Assembly: GCA_035690495.1 (NCBI GenBank)
Contig: DASSKK010000003.1
Coordinates: 62,001-126,000, forward strand
Length of the DNA: 64,000 nucleotides
Source of the DNA: DASSKK01 sp035690495
Lineage (GTDB): Bacteria > Actinomycetota > Actinomycetes > Propionibacteriales > Nocardioidaceae
Direction: 5' to 3'
Shown: in pieces, positions 49,669 through 58,670 of the stretch
How the letters are laid out: each line of letters starts with the position of its first letter
Numbering within the stretch: the stretch's first letter is position 1
Translations under genes and position numbers: made by a program
Notes under the pieces: generated by a model
What the model saw: the letters and a program-made list of their open reading frames with translations, nothing else
What the model was told of the DNA's origin: nothing
Database searches by the model: none

Positions 49669-49721
49669 GTCGACATGGGAGATCCCCAGTCACCAGATTG
49701 CGAGAAATCTCCCATGTCGAC
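49669..49721. repeat. 15-bp perfect inverted repeat
   Basis: GTCGACATGGGAGAT (49669-49683) and ATCTCCCATGTCGAC (49707-49721) are exact inverse copies around a 23-nt loop. They lie between the pepA stop (49757) and the mazEF promoter. The hairpin may end pepA transcription. It has the same 23-nt loop length as the hairpin at 14195-14243. Confidence 0.85.
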
Positions 49722-49756
49722 GAGGAGCCACGGTTGCTTGGGCACGCTGACCGTGC

Positions 49757-51286
49757 TCAAGCACCTGTCTTGCGCGCCGGCGCCTGCAGTCCTTGCAGCG
49801 GGTCGCGCATCTCCAGCCAGTGCAGCAGCAACCGGGCACCGAACCCGGTCGCGCCCTTGGTGTACTCGAACTCGTCCTCCTCGGAGTCCCCCACCCCGGC
49901 GATGTCGAAGTGCAGCCACGGCAGCCCCGCGGTGAACCGGCGCAGGAACAGCGCGGCGGTGATCGCTCCGGGCCGGCCCGGGTCGTTGTCGGAGTCGGCG
50001 ATCCTCGAGTCCAGCTTGTCCTCGTAGTCGTCGACGAGCGGCAGCCGCCACACGGGCTCCCCGGCGGCCAGCGAGGCGCCGCGCACCGTGTCGGCGAGTG
50101 CGTCGTCGGTGCTGAAGAAGCCGCCGGTCTTGCGGCCCAGCGCGATCCGGACCGCGCCGGTGAGGGTCGCCACGTCCACCAGCAGGTCGGGGCGAACCGC
50201 GTCGACGGCATAGGCGATGCCGTCGCCGAGCACCAGCCTGCCCTCGGCGTCGGTGTTGTTCACCTCGGTGGTGCGTCCGCCGTAGTGCCGGAGCACGTCC
50301 CCGGGCCGCATCGAGCGGGCCCCGACGGAGTTCTCCGCGCAGCACATCAGCCCGGTGACCCGGACCGGGCAGTCGATCGCGGCGAGTGCACCGAGGACGG
50401 AGAGCACCACGCCGGCCCCGGTCATGTCGCGCTTCATCGGCGTCATCCCGAGCGCGGTCTTCAGCGAGAGCCCGCCGGTGTCGAACGTGATGCCCTTGCC
50501 GATGATCGCGACATGCGGGGTCTTGCGGCCCGCGTGCTTGGGCGTATAGTCCAGCCGCACCAGCCGCGGTGGGTTGTCAGATCCGGCCCCGACCCCGAGG
50601 ATGCCTCCGAAGCCGTCGGCGGCCAGCGCCTCCTCGTCCCAGACCTTGATCTTCAGCCCGGAGCTCTCGGCGACCTGCTGGGCACGCTCGGCGAGCCAGA
50701 CCGGGTTCTTCACGTTGGACGGGACCAGCGCCAGGGTCCGCGACATCCAGCCGGCACCGGCGATCGCCAGCGCGCGCTCGAGCGCCGTACGCCGTGCCTC
50801 GACGTCCGCGAGACCGGTCAGCACCACCTGGGCGACCGGGTGCCGCACCGGCCCTTCGGAACGCCAGTGGAACTCGTAGGACCCGAGCACGAGCCCCTCG
50901 ACCACGGCACGCAGACCGGCATCGTCGGCGAGCGTGGCCAGCGAGGTAGCCAGGGTGCCGCGGTCCCGGGTACGCCGCGCGAGGGCGGCCGCGGCGCGGC
51001 GCAGCTCGGTGGGGGTGCCGGCCCCGACACCGACCAGCAGCACGAGGGTGAGGTCCTCGTTGCTCAGCTTCGCCGTGTCCAGCACCGCCCGCTCGACGAT
51101 CTCGCCGGGCGCTCCGGTGGCGCCGTAGGTCTCCAGAAGCGTGAAAAGGTCGTCGTCGAGCTCGTCGAGCAGCTCGGCGGCACCGGGCCCCAGCGTCGGC
51201 TCGCCGCCGTCCTGGGCCGCGAGCACCGGTATCGCGACCACGTCGGCGCCGACGACGGCCGAGGGGGCGACGTCGGACAGCGCCAC
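49757..51286 (-). CDS. pepA: Leucyl aminopeptidase (M17)
   Basis: 509 residues from the GTG at 51286, a normal M17 length. The frame continues far upstream through DUF3117 and beyond, but those residues are not family-like. Metal-site motifs: IIGKGITFDTGGLSLK (Lys/Asp), MKRDMTGAG, and the signature NNTDAEGRLVLGDG with the catalytic Arg. It removes N-terminal residues from peptides. A short DUF3117 gene lies just upstream on the same strand. Confidence 0.92.
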   Translation of the reverse strand: MALSDVAPSAVVGADVVAIPVLAAQDGGEPTLGPGAAELLDELDDDLFTLLETYGATGAPGEIVERAVLDTAKLSNEDLTLVLLVGVGAGTPTELRRAAAALARRTRDRGTLATSLATLADDAGLRAVVEGLVLGSYEFHWRSEGPVRHPVAQVVLTGLADVEARRTALERALAIAGAGWMSRTLALVPSNVKNPVWLAERAQQVAESSGLKIKVWDEEALAADGFGGILGVGAGSDNPPRLVRLDYTPKHAGRKTPHVAIIGKGITFDTGGLSLKTALGMTPMKRDMTGAGVVLSVLGALAAIDCPVRVTGLMCCAENSVGARSMRPGDVLRHYGGRTTEVNNTDAEGRLVLGDGIAYAVDAVRPDLLVDVATLTGAVRIALGRKTGGFFSTDDALADTVRGASLAAGEPVWRLPLVDDYEDKLDSRIADSDNDPGRPGAITAALFLRRFTAGLPWLHFDIAGVGDSEEDEFEYTKGATGFGARLLLHWLEMRDPLQGLQAPARKTGA

Positions 51287-51375
51287 CTGGGGCGGCGCGA
51301 CCTGGGTGGGCAGCCCCGCGGACGGTCGTGGCGGTCGCTCCGCTCGCGGCTGCCGGCGCCGGGGCTGTTGCGCAG

Positions 51376-51543
51376 TCAGCCGACCACCTCGTCCAGCGCC
51401 GCCCCCAGTGCGCCGGCCTCCTCCGCATTGAGCTCGACCACGAGCCGGCCGCCGCCCTCGAGGGGGACTCGCATCACGATGCCCCGACCCTCCTTGGTGA
51501 CCTCGAGCGGGCCGTCGCCCGTCCGCGGCTTCATCGCCGCCAT
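51376..51543 (-). CDS. DUF3117 small protein
   Basis: 55 residues: MAAMKPRTGDGPLEVTKEG, then GRGIVMRVPLEGGGRLVVEL and an Ala/Glu-rich end. This is the almost invariant actinobacterial DUF3117 family (mycobacterial homologue Rv1211, recalled). The function is unknown; the strong conservation suggests a core role. The ATG is preceded by GGAAGAGG. It is separated from pepA by about 90 nt. Confidence 0.92.
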   Translation of the reverse strand: MAAMKPRTGDGPLEVTKEGRGIVMRVPLEGGGRLVVELNAEEAGALGAALDEVVG

Positions 51544-51667
51544 GCGCACACCTCTTCCTTGTTCCTTGAGTGCGCCGCTTCGGGGCGCGGTCGTTAGCGC
51601 ACCCAGTATCCCAGATTTCGATGCCGTCGGCCCACCGGCGTGCGGCGGGTACGGCAGACTGCGCTAC

Positions 51668-52456
51668 GTGCACGCGCGCTCGGCCCTGTTCGACCTGTAC
51701 GGCGACCACCTGCGCAGCCGGGGCGACCGGGCACCGGTGGCCGCCCTGGTCCGGATCCTGGCTCCGCTGGAGATCGCCGCGCCGGCGGTGCGCACCGCGA
51801 TCTCCCGGATGGTCAGGCAGGGGTGGCTGCATCCGGCCCGGGTGAGCAACGGTCGCGGGTACGCGCTCACCGATCCGGCGCGGCGCCGGCTCGACGAGGC
51901 GGCGGCGCGGATCTACCGGACCCGGGTACCTTCGTGGGACGGCAGCTGGGACCTGCTGGTGCTCGACTCGATCGGGCAGCGCAGCGTGCGGGAGCGGGTC
52001 CGCTCCGGCCTCGGGTTCCTCGGGTACGCCGCACTCTCCGACTCGACGTGGATCGCGCCCGAGCCCTCCTCGGAGGCCCAGGCGCTGCTCGCCGCGGAAG
52101 GGGTGGGCCACTCGCGCTTCCGGGCCCGTGACGACGACCCGGCCACGCGCGCCCGACAGGCCTGGGACCTGGACCGGCTCGGCACGGCGTACCTCGCCTG
52201 GCAGAGGTTCGCCGAGGACCTGGTCTCCGGGCCGACCGTCTCCCACCCTCCCGCCCATGAGGAAGAGCAGTCGTTCGCGGTACGGTCGCAGCTGGTCCAC
52301 GAGTGGCGGAAGTTCCTGTTCACCGACCCGGGACTGCCGGCCGACCTGCTTCCTGCTGACTGGCCCGGCCACACCGCGGCCCGGTTCTTCGACGAGCAGG
52401 CGGCCCGGCTGCTGCCGCCGGCCTCGCGGTTCGTGGACAGGTGCCTGACCCTGTAA
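51668..52456 (+). CDS. PaaX-family transcriptional regulator
   Basis: 262 residues from the GTG at 51668. The N-terminal winged helix (about 1-65: SALFDLYGDHLRSRG, APAVRTAISRMVRQGWLHPARV) is followed by the PaaX middle and C-terminal domains (SWDGSWDLLVLDSI, VHEWRKFLFTDPGLPADLLPADWPG). PaaX proteins repress phenylacetate catabolism and respond to phenylacetyl-CoA. The next gene is an enoyl-CoA hydratase of the paaG/paaB kind, 40 nt downstream, the likely target. Confidence 0.88.
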   Translation: MHARSALFDLYGDHLRSRGDRAPVAALVRILAPLEIAAPAVRTAISRMVRQGWLHPARVSNGRGYALTDPARRRLDEAAARIYRTRVPSWDGSWDLLVLDSIGQRSVRERVRSGLGFLGYAALSDSTWIAPEPSSEAQALLAAEGVGHSRFRARDDDPATRARQAWDLDRLGTAYLAWQRFAEDLVSGPTVSHPPAHEEEQSFAVRSQLVHEWRKFLFTDPGLPADLLPADWPGHTAARFFDEQAARLLPPASRFVDRCLTL

Positions 52457-52496
52457 CGAATGTGCCCGATGCCGAGGACAGAGCGGAGCAGAGCAG

Positions 52497-53309
52497 ATGA
52501 GCGAGCATCCCGACCAGTCCACCCGCCCGGTCGAGTACGTCGTGTCCGACGGCGTGGCGACGGTGCGGTTGAACCGTCCCGAGGCGATGAACAGCCTCGA
52601 CGTGCCCACCAAGGTCGCCCTGCGCGACGCGGTCGCCTCGGCCGCCGAGGACCCCGCCGTGCGCTGCGTGGTGCTCACCGGCAGCGGACGGGCGTTCTGC
52701 GTCGGCCAGGACCTCAAGGAGCACGTCGGGCTCCTGCGCGACGGCACCTCCGACGAGCTGTTCACCACCGTCGGCGAGCACTACAACCCGACCGTGACCG
52801 CGCTGGCCACGATGCCCAAGCCGGTGGTCGCCGCGGTGAACGGGGTGGCCGCCGGAGCCGGGGCCAGCCTGGCGTTCGCCTGCGACTTCCGGGTGCTCGC
52901 CGACACGGCCGGGTTCAACCTCGCCTTCGCCGGGATCGCGCTGTCCTGCGACACCGGCTCGTCGTGGACGCTGCCGCGGCTGGTCGGCCGGGCGAAGGCG
53001 CTCGAGCTGCTCTACCGGCCGCGGACGATCAGGGCCGAGGAGGCGCTCGAGCTCGGACTGGCCACCAGCGTCGTGCCGGGCGAGTCGCTAGCCGACGAGG
53101 TGGCGACGCTGGCGACCGAGCTCGCCGCCGGGCCGACCGTGGCGTTCGGCGCGATCCGGCGCGCGGTGGCCTTCAGCACCGGGCACGACCTGGAGACCTC
53201 GCTGGGGTTCGAGGCGGAGATGATGGCGCTGACCGGCAGGACCAGCGACCACCGCAACGCCGTGGACGCGTTCGTCGCCAAGCAGAAACCGGTCTTCGAC
53301 GGCCGCTGA
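52497..53309 (+). CDS. Enoyl-CoA hydratase/isomerase
   Basis: 270 residues of the crotonase fold. Substrate motifs VRLNRPEAMNSLDV and GRAFCVGQDLKEH, the oxyanion-hole region VVAAVNGVAAGAGASLAFACDFRV, and IALSCDTGSSWTLPRLVG are present. The Glu usually at the second catalytic position appears as Asp/Cys-rich context (CDTG), typical of PaaG-like isomerases. Context with PaaX suggests a role in phenylacetate degradation. Confidence 0.87.
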   Translation: MSEHPDQSTRPVEYVVSDGVATVRLNRPEAMNSLDVPTKVALRDAVASAAEDPAVRCVVLTGSGRAFCVGQDLKEHVGLLRDGTSDELFTTVGEHYNPTVTALATMPKPVVAAVNGVAAGAGASLAFACDFRVLADTAGFNLAFAGIALSCDTGSSWTLPRLVGRAKALELLYRPRTIRAEEALELGLATSVVPGESLADEVATLATELAAGPTVAFGAIRRAVAFSTGHDLETSLGFEAEMMALTGRTSDHRNAVDAFVAKQKPVFDGR

Positions 53310-53443
53310 GAGTCAGCCAGCAGGGGCTCGCGCAAACTTGGACTACGACCGCTCACGATTGTATAGTTCGCTCGTTCACGTTGCTCAAGCTCAACCCTTC
53401 ACGTTTGTCTAGTACCTTGCTGCTTCTTTGGTAGGTTGACCTC
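53310..53443 (+). promoter_or_regulatory. Promoter region of the DUF4143 ATPase gene
   Basis: This 134-bp gap is clearly less GC-rich than its surroundings. TATAGT at about 53364-53369 can serve as a -10 box. The near-repeats CTCACG, TTCACGTT and TTCACGTTTG lie at 53353-53405. Different composition from the neighbours supports recent acquisition of the following gene. Confidence 0.4.
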
Positions 53444-54733
53444 ATGATCCTGAGTGGTCTGGTCGAGCGTCGGGTCGGTGATCTGCTCGCGGCTCTCGTC
53501 CCGGAGGAGCCTGTGATCGCTCTGCATGGCCCTCGCTCGGTGGGCAAGTCGACGGTGCTGCAGGCGTTCGCCGATCACGCGGGCGCCTCCGTGCTGGACC
53601 TGGACGATGTCGAGGTCCGCGAGGCTGTGGCGGGGAACCTGACAGCGGTGGTCGAGGGTGCAACCCCACTGTGTGTCGATGAGTACCAGCGGGTGCCAGA
53701 CATCCTGGACGCGATCAAGGCGCGGCTCAACCGAGAGGGCAGCCGGTCCGGGACGGCCGTCATCACTGGGTCGACGCGACAGGATGCGTTGCCGACGACT
53801 GCTCAGGCACTCACCGGGCGGCTGCACTCTTTGACGATTTGGCCGTTGTCGCAGGGCGAGCTGGCTGGGGTCCGAGAGAATCTATTGGACGGGCTTCGCA
53901 CCGATCCCGACGACGCCGTCACACAGGTTCCGACTTCGAGCACTACCCGTGAGGACTACGTATCGCGGCTGTGCGCTGGTGGCCTGCCCCTCGCGCTGCG
54001 ACGCACCGGGGCTGCCCGATCCCGGTGGTTCGACGACTTCGTGCGCGCCTCGATCGAACGCGACGCGCTGGAGCTGAGCAGGGTCCGCGAGCGGCAGGCT
54101 ATGACCGACCTGCTGGCCCTCGTGGCCGCGCAGACCGGTCAACTGCTGAACGTGTCCAAGGCCGCTGAGTCTGTAGGGGTCAGTCGCGTCACAGCCGAGG
54201 GCCATCTACGACTGCTCGAGGACCTCTTCTTGGCCGTGCGGCTACCCGCCTGGGGCAAGACCCTCCGCTCCCGAGTCAGCTCCAAACCGAAAGTGCACGT
54301 GGTCGATTCGGGCCTCGCCGCCCGTCTCCTCCGGATCAATCCCAATCGACTGGCGAGCCTGGATCCGGCCGCACTCACCGACTTGGGCCATCTGTTGGAG
54401 ACCTTCGTCGTCGGGGAGCTGCGCAAGCAGGCCTCCTGGCTTGACCAGCCGGCCAGGCTGGGGCACTGGCGCACCAGCGACGGAGCCGAGGTCGACCTCG
54501 TCGTCGAGTACGACGACGGGAGCGTGGTCGCCTTCGAGGTCAAGGCGAATGAACGAGCACCGGCCGCGACGTTCCGCGGTCTCGCGCAGCTCCGCAGCTC
54601 ACTCGGCCCACGCTTCACGGCCGGAGTCGTCCTGACCACCGGACGCCGCTCGTACACCTACTCTGACCGCCTCCACGTGATGCCGATCGACCGGCTCTGG
54701 CAGCCGATCACCGACATCCCGTCAACGTCTTGA
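53444..54733 (+). CDS. AAA ATPase with DUF4143 domain
   Basis: 429 residues. The N-terminal P-loop is ALHGPRSVGKSTVLQ (about 26-40; one residue off the classical GxxxxGKS), Walker B LCVDEYQRVP, sensor AVITGSTR. In the C-terminal half KVHVVDSGLAARLL and GAEVDLVVEYDDGSVVAFEVKA are the DUF4143 nuclease-like block (D-x10-E-x-K). These ATPases are scattered accessory genes whose role is unclear. Slightly lower GC and less biased codons than the neighbours suggest horizontal transfer. Confidence 0.87.
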   Translation: MILSGLVERRVGDLLAALVPEEPVIALHGPRSVGKSTVLQAFADHAGASVLDLDDVEVREAVAGNLTAVVEGATPLCVDEYQRVPDILDAIKARLNREGSRSGTAVITGSTRQDALPTTAQALTGRLHSLTIWPLSQGELAGVRENLLDGLRTDPDDAVTQVPTSSTTREDYVSRLCAGGLPLALRRTGAARSRWFDDFVRASIERDALELSRVRERQAMTDLLALVAAQTGQLLNVSKAAESVGVSRVTAEGHLRLLEDLFLAVRLPAWGKTLRSRVSSKPKVHVVDSGLAARLLRINPNRLASLDPAALTDLGHLLETFVVGELRKQASWLDQPARLGHWRTSDGAEVDLVVEYDDGSVVAFEVKANERAPAATFRGLAQLRSSLGPRFTAGVVLTTGRRSYTYSDRLHVMPIDRLWQPITDIPSTS

Positions 54734-54811
54734 CAGAGCAGAACACCGAACGAACAAGCGTGGGTAGGCAATGTCTCCCGACATATGACCGAACGTCCGC
54801 GGATGAGCCTT

Positions 54812-55279
54812 TCAGGAGCCGCGCTCGACCCTCTGCTTCATCCGGGCAAGCGCGTGCTCGAGCACCCGTCCGGACACAGGTTCGGCCGCGCGCCAGGCGA
54901 GCACGCCGAGGCGGCCCCCCGGCAGGTCGATGTGCTCGGCCCAGGAGAACCGGGACGAGTCCGGGTCGATCGCTTCGACGGCGAACTCCGCGTCGCCGCG
55001 GACCACGCGGCCGGTGTGCATCACCTCGCACCGCCCAGCATCCTTCCCCAGCGGCGGTTCCCATGCGGTGATCGTCATCGGGTCCCAACAACCGATCGGA
55101 CCGAGTGCGGTCCGGGCGCGCATCCGGCCGCCGAGCCGCTCCGGCGGACGGTCGCGGTCCGGGACCACCCGGGTCAGCGGGATCCACTCGCCCTGCCGGG
55201 CGAAGTCGCACACGTAGCCCCACACCGCCTGGGCGGGCTCGGCGACCTCCACCTGCCGCCGCAGCACCACACGGCTCAT
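54812..55279 (-). CDS. SRPBCC-family protein
   Basis: 155 residues. The START/Bet v1-like pattern begins VVLRRQVEVAEPAQAVWGYVCDF and continues through GRMRARTALGPIGCWDPMTITAWEPP and RVVRGDAEFAVEAIDPDSSRFSWAE. Such proteins bind hydrophobic ligands. The ATG overlaps the stop of the DivIVA-like gene by 4 nt, so translation is coupled. Confidence 0.82.
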   Translation of the reverse strand: MSRVVLRRQVEVAEPAQAVWGYVCDFARQGEWIPLTRVVPDRDRPPERLGGRMRARTALGPIGCWDPMTITAWEPPLGKDAGRCEVMHTGRVVRGDAEFAVEAIDPDSSRFSWAEHIDLPGGRLGVLAWRAAEPVSGRVLEHALARMKQRVERGS

Positions 55280-55653
55280 TGCGGCGGTGGGGACTGCTCG
55301 CTGTTCACCGCGGTCTGGGCGCCCTGCGCGGGCTGCTCCGCGGAGTCTGACGTCTCGTCGGTCGGCGCCGGTCCCTCGCCCTCGTCGCTGTCGTCGGCAT
55401 CGCGGCCGTGGGCGTCCTCGAGCTCGACGGCGAGCCGGTCCAGCAGCGAGTCGACCTCCGACATCCGGTAGCCACGGAACGCCGTGCTGAACCGGACCCG
55501 CCGCAGGTCCACGGGCCGCAGCGGGCCGTCCGCCTGCACGCGCGAGTCGGGCCGGTCGTCGTACGTCTCGGCCATCGTGCCGCCTCGTCCGCTGGCCACC
55601 ACGGCGACGACCCCCATCGCGGCGACGATCAGGAACGCGAAGAACCAGGCCAT
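55276..55653 (-). CDS. Membrane-anchored DivIVA-domain protein
   Basis: 125 residues. An N-terminal helix (FFAFLIVAAMGVVAVVAS) precedes a DivIVA motif VRFSTAFRGYRMSEVDSLLDRLAVELE and an acidic disordered tail. The motif F-x-x-x-x-x-GY-x-x-x-EVD is the lipid-binding start of DivIVA proteins, which mark curved membrane in polar growth and division. A counterpart, Rv1209, lies in the same region of M. tuberculosis (recalled). Confidence 0.85.
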   Translation of the reverse strand: MAWFFAFLIVAAMGVVAVVASGRGGTMAETYDDRPDSRVQADGPLRPVDLRRVRFSTAFRGYRMSEVDSLLDRLAVELEDAHGRDADDSDEGEGPAPTDETSDSAEQPAQGAQTAVNSEQSPPPQ

Positions 55654-55705
55654 GACCCCGATCGTACGGCGCGAGGGTCACTCAGCCGGGGGCGGCGCGG
55701 CGGGC

Positions 55706-56527
55706 CTATTCAGGTGGCGCGGCGCCGCCGGGCTTCTCGCCGGCTCCGGGCGCCTCGGAGGCCCGCCGGACCTGCGCGGCCACCATCTCCTCGACCGCCT
55801 CCTCGACGGTGTCGACCAGCGAGAACATGTCCAGGTCGGGGGGTGAGATCCTACCGGTCTTCATGACGGTCGAGCGGATCCACTCCGCCAGACCGGACCA
55901 GTACTCGCAGCCGACGAGCACGATCGGGAACGAGGTCACCTTCTCGGTCTGCACGAGCACCAGCGCCTCGAAGAGCTCGTCGAACGTGCCGAACCCACCG
56001 GGTAGGAAGACGAAACCCTGGGCGTACTTGACGAACATCGTCTTGCGGGCGAAGAAGTAGCGGAAGTTCAGCCCGAGGTCGACGTACTCGTTGAGCCCGG
56101 CCTCGAACGGCAGCTCGATGCCGAGGCCGACCGAGACGCCGCCGGCCTGGCTGGCGCCCTTGTTGGCGGCCTCCATCACGCCCGGGCCGCCGCCGGTGAT
56201 CACCGCGAAGCCCGCCTCGGCGAGCATCGTCCCGAGCCGTTCGGCCATCGCGTACTCCGTGTCGTCGGGCTTGGTGCGCGCCGACCCGAACACGGAGATC
56301 GCGGGGCCGAGCTCGGCAAGCGCGCCGAAGCCCTCCACGAACTCGCTCTGGATCCGGAGCACGCGCCATGGATCGGTGTGCACCCAGTCCGAGGGCCCGC
56401 GCGAGTCGAGCAGCCGCTGGTCGGTGGTGCCCTCGTCGAACTGGCGGCCGCGCATCCGGGTGCGGCCGCGGTACTTCTCCGGGCGGTTGCTGGATGGCCC
56501 GGACCGGCCGCTCACCGGGTCAGCCAT
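55706..56527 (-). CDS. LOG-family protein (TIGR00730)
   Basis: 273 residues. The family signatures GGGPGVMEAANKGA and PGGFGTFDELFEAL (PGGxGTxxE) are both visible, in a Rossmann fold that starts ISVFGSARTKPDD. LOG proteins release cytokinin-type bases from nucleoside monophosphates; in bacteria they act as nucleotide phosphoribohydrolases. The start overlaps the 3' end of dapE by 16 nt. Order dapE-LOG is also mycobacterial (Rv1202-Rv1205, recalled). Confidence 0.9.
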   Translation of the reverse strand: MADPVSGRSGPSSNRPEKYRGRTRMRGRQFDEGTTDQRLLDSRGPSDWVHTDPWRVLRIQSEFVEGFGALAELGPAISVFGSARTKPDDTEYAMAERLGTMLAEAGFAVITGGGPGVMEAANKGASQAGGVSVGLGIELPFEAGLNEYVDLGLNFRYFFARKTMFVKYAQGFVFLPGGFGTFDELFEALVLVQTEKVTSFPIVLVGCEYWSGLAEWIRSTVMKTGRISPPDLDMFSLVDTVEEAVEEMVAAQVRRASEAPGAGEKPGGAAPPE

Positions 56528-57570
56528 CGGCGCATCGCCTCCTCGACGCTGTGCAGCTGCTCGATCGGCACGAACTCCTCTTGCTTGTGCGCCAGCAGGG
56601 AGTCCCCGGGACCGAAGTTGACCGCGGGTACGCCGGCTGCTGCGAACCGGGCGACGTCGGTCCAGCCGAACTTCGGGTTCACGGCGCCGCCGACTGCCTC
56701 GACGAAGCGGGCCGCGGCCGGCACGGAGAGTCCCGGCAGCGCCCCGGGCGCACTGTCGGCGACCGCGGTCTCGAAGCCGTCGAACACCTCCTGCACGTGC
56801 GCGGTCGCCTCGTCCTCGCTGCGGTCGGGCGCGAAGCGGTAGTTCACCGACACCATGCAGCGGTCCGGCAGCACGTTGCCGGCCACTCCCCCGGTGACGA
56901 ACACGGCGTTGAGTCCCTCGCGGTACTCCAGCCCGTCGATCACCGGCCGCCGCGGCTGGTAGGCGTCCAGCCGCGCCAGCACCTCGGCGGCGGCATGGAT
57001 CGCGTTGACGCCCTTCCAGGAGCGCGCCGAGTGCGCCCGTTCTCCGCGGGTGGTCACGTCGACGCGCAGCGTGCCCTGGCAGCCCGCCTCGACGACGGCG
57101 TTCGAGGGCTCCATGACCACCGCGAAGTCGGCCTCCAGCAAGTCTGGCCGGCTCTGCGAGACCAGGTTCAGGCCGTTGCGGGAGGCCTCGACCTCCTCGC
57201 ACTCGTAGAACAGGTAGGTGACGTCGCGCTGCGGACGGTCCAGGGCCGCGGCCAGCCGCAGGGCGATCGCGACTCCGCCCTTCATGTCGCAGCTGCCCAG
57301 TCCGTGCAGGCTCGCCGCGTCGCGGCGGCAGGGCAGGTTGCCGTTGACGGGAACCGTGTCGAGGTGGCCGGCGACCACGACCCGCTCGTCGCAGCCCAGG
57401 TCGGTGCGCGCCACCAGGGTGTTCCCGAGCCGCTGCACGTCCAGGTGGCCGACGTTGCGCAGTTCGGCTTCGACCGCGTCGGCGATCTGCCGCTCGTTGC
57501 CGCTGACCGACTCGACGTCGACCAGCGTCGCGGTCAGGTCGGCCACGTCCGCGGTGAGGTCCAGTCCCAT
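56512..57570 (-). CDS. dapE: Succinyl-diaminopimelate desuccinylase
   Basis: 352 residues of the M20 family. Metal ligands: His in VVAGHLDTVPV, Asp in GLGSCDMKGGVAIAL, Glu pair in YECEEVEA, and a C-terminal His region replaced by NFGPGDSLLAHKQEE. DapE hydrolyses N-succinyl-LL-diaminopimelate in the lysine/peptidoglycan pathway. dapD of the same pathway is at 62601 on the other strand, separated by the accessory island. Confidence 0.92.
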   Translation of the reverse strand: MGLDLTADVADLTATLVDVESVSGNERQIADAVEAELRNVGHLDVQRLGNTLVARTDLGCDERVVVAGHLDTVPVNGNLPCRRDAASLHGLGSCDMKGGVAIALRLAAALDRPQRDVTYLFYECEEVEASRNGLNLVSQSRPDLLEADFAVVMEPSNAVVEAGCQGTLRVDVTTRGERAHSARSWKGVNAIHAAAEVLARLDAYQPRRPVIDGLEYREGLNAVFVTGGVAGNVLPDRCMVSVNYRFAPDRSEDEATAHVQEVFDGFETAVADSAPGALPGLSVPAAARFVEAVGGAVNPKFGWTDVARFAAAGVPAVNFGPGDSLLAHKQEEFVPIEQLHSVEEAMRRWLTR

Positions 57571-57757
57571 GCCCCCATCCTGACAGGCCCGCCTTCCGGT
57601 GGTCGGGGTGCGAGCCAGGCGATCCTCGAGACTGGTCCGTCGAAGGCGTGCAGAAGCGGCGTGTGGGGACTGCGTGCCGCCGGTATACCAAGATCATGCG
57701 TTCGTCTCGGATATCGGAGTGCGCTCGTAGGCTCGCAGCCATGGGCTCGATGACCAG

Positions 57758-58510
57758 ATGTCCCGCGACCACGACTGGGGGCTGCGGCTCCAGATCTTCG
57801 TCCCCAAGAGCGAAAAGACCGGTGTCCTCACCGTCCTCCGCGACCACCTCCCCTGCGAGTTCGCGGGCCTGCCCACCCGGCTCGCATTCACCGGGCAAGA
57901 GGAGCACACTCTCGCCGTCGACGTCCTCAGCGTTGACGAGTTTGTCTCGACGAAGCTCGGTTTCGACCCACGTGTTGGCGCGAAGCCCCTTGACTGGTTG
58001 TCCCTGACAGGTCAGGTCGCGCTCGAGATGACCGCGGGCGCGGTGTTCGAGGACTCAGCCGACGAACTGTCGTCGCTGCGCCAGGCCCTCGCCTGGTACC
58101 CGGACGACGTGTGGCGCTACGTCGTGGCCTGCGACTGGCAACGGATCGATCAGGAGCTCCCTCTCATGGGACGTGCTGCTGACCGGGGCGACGAGTTGGG
58201 TTCACGAATCATCGCTGCCCGCCTAGTCGACATCACGATGCACCTCGCGTTCGTGCTGTGCCGCCGCTGGGCGCCGTACTCGAAGTGGCGCGGCACGATG
58301 TTCAGGAGCTTGGCTTTACCCACTGACCTCGGCTACGCCCTCCAGGACGTGCTAGGACTGCTCAACAGCATCTCCGATCCCGCCGTACGCGCCCTACCTG
58401 CCAGGCTCGGCAGCATCGAGCAGCGCACCGATAATGTCGACCTGTTGGTGCACGCCCATCTCCGGCGCGCGGCTGTTCTTGGTGACGCCTCCCCCACGGC
58501 GTGCGGGTAG
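57758..58510 (+). pseudogene. DUF4037 protein, 5'-truncated
   Basis: The frame from ATG 57758 gives 250 residues: SRDHDWGLRLQIFVPK, then FEDSADELSSLRQALAWYPDDVWRY and a helical end. DUF4037 proteins normally begin earlier, with a nucleotidyltransferase-like loop ending G-x-DD-x-x-SxDHDWG. Here the codons before the ATG still read HGLDDQ in frame, but a TAG at 57731-57733 cuts the frame seven residues further upstream. The N-terminal core is missing, so the gene is probably inactive. The C-terminal part looks intact. Confidence 0.7.
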
Positions 58511-58670
58511 CGCGAGCGGACACGCTCCGGATCTGCCGCAGCCCGCGCGATGGCTGTCTGGTGTGCGGTACGTCGGGTGCGCTCATCCGCAGGTGGCCCC
58601 AGATTCCCGGATCGAGTCCGGCGCGAACTGCCAGACGTACGCCTCCGCCGTGCTCAGTCCGACGTCCTCG

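Noticed and set aside
51287..52768. Upstream continuation of the leucyl aminopeptidase frame (total 1003 residues)
   Set aside because: The extra ~490 residues are low-complexity, Arg/Gly/Pro-rich and antisense to PaaX and the start of the hydratase gene; DUF3117 occupies part in another frame. The GTG at 51286 gives a normal M17 length.
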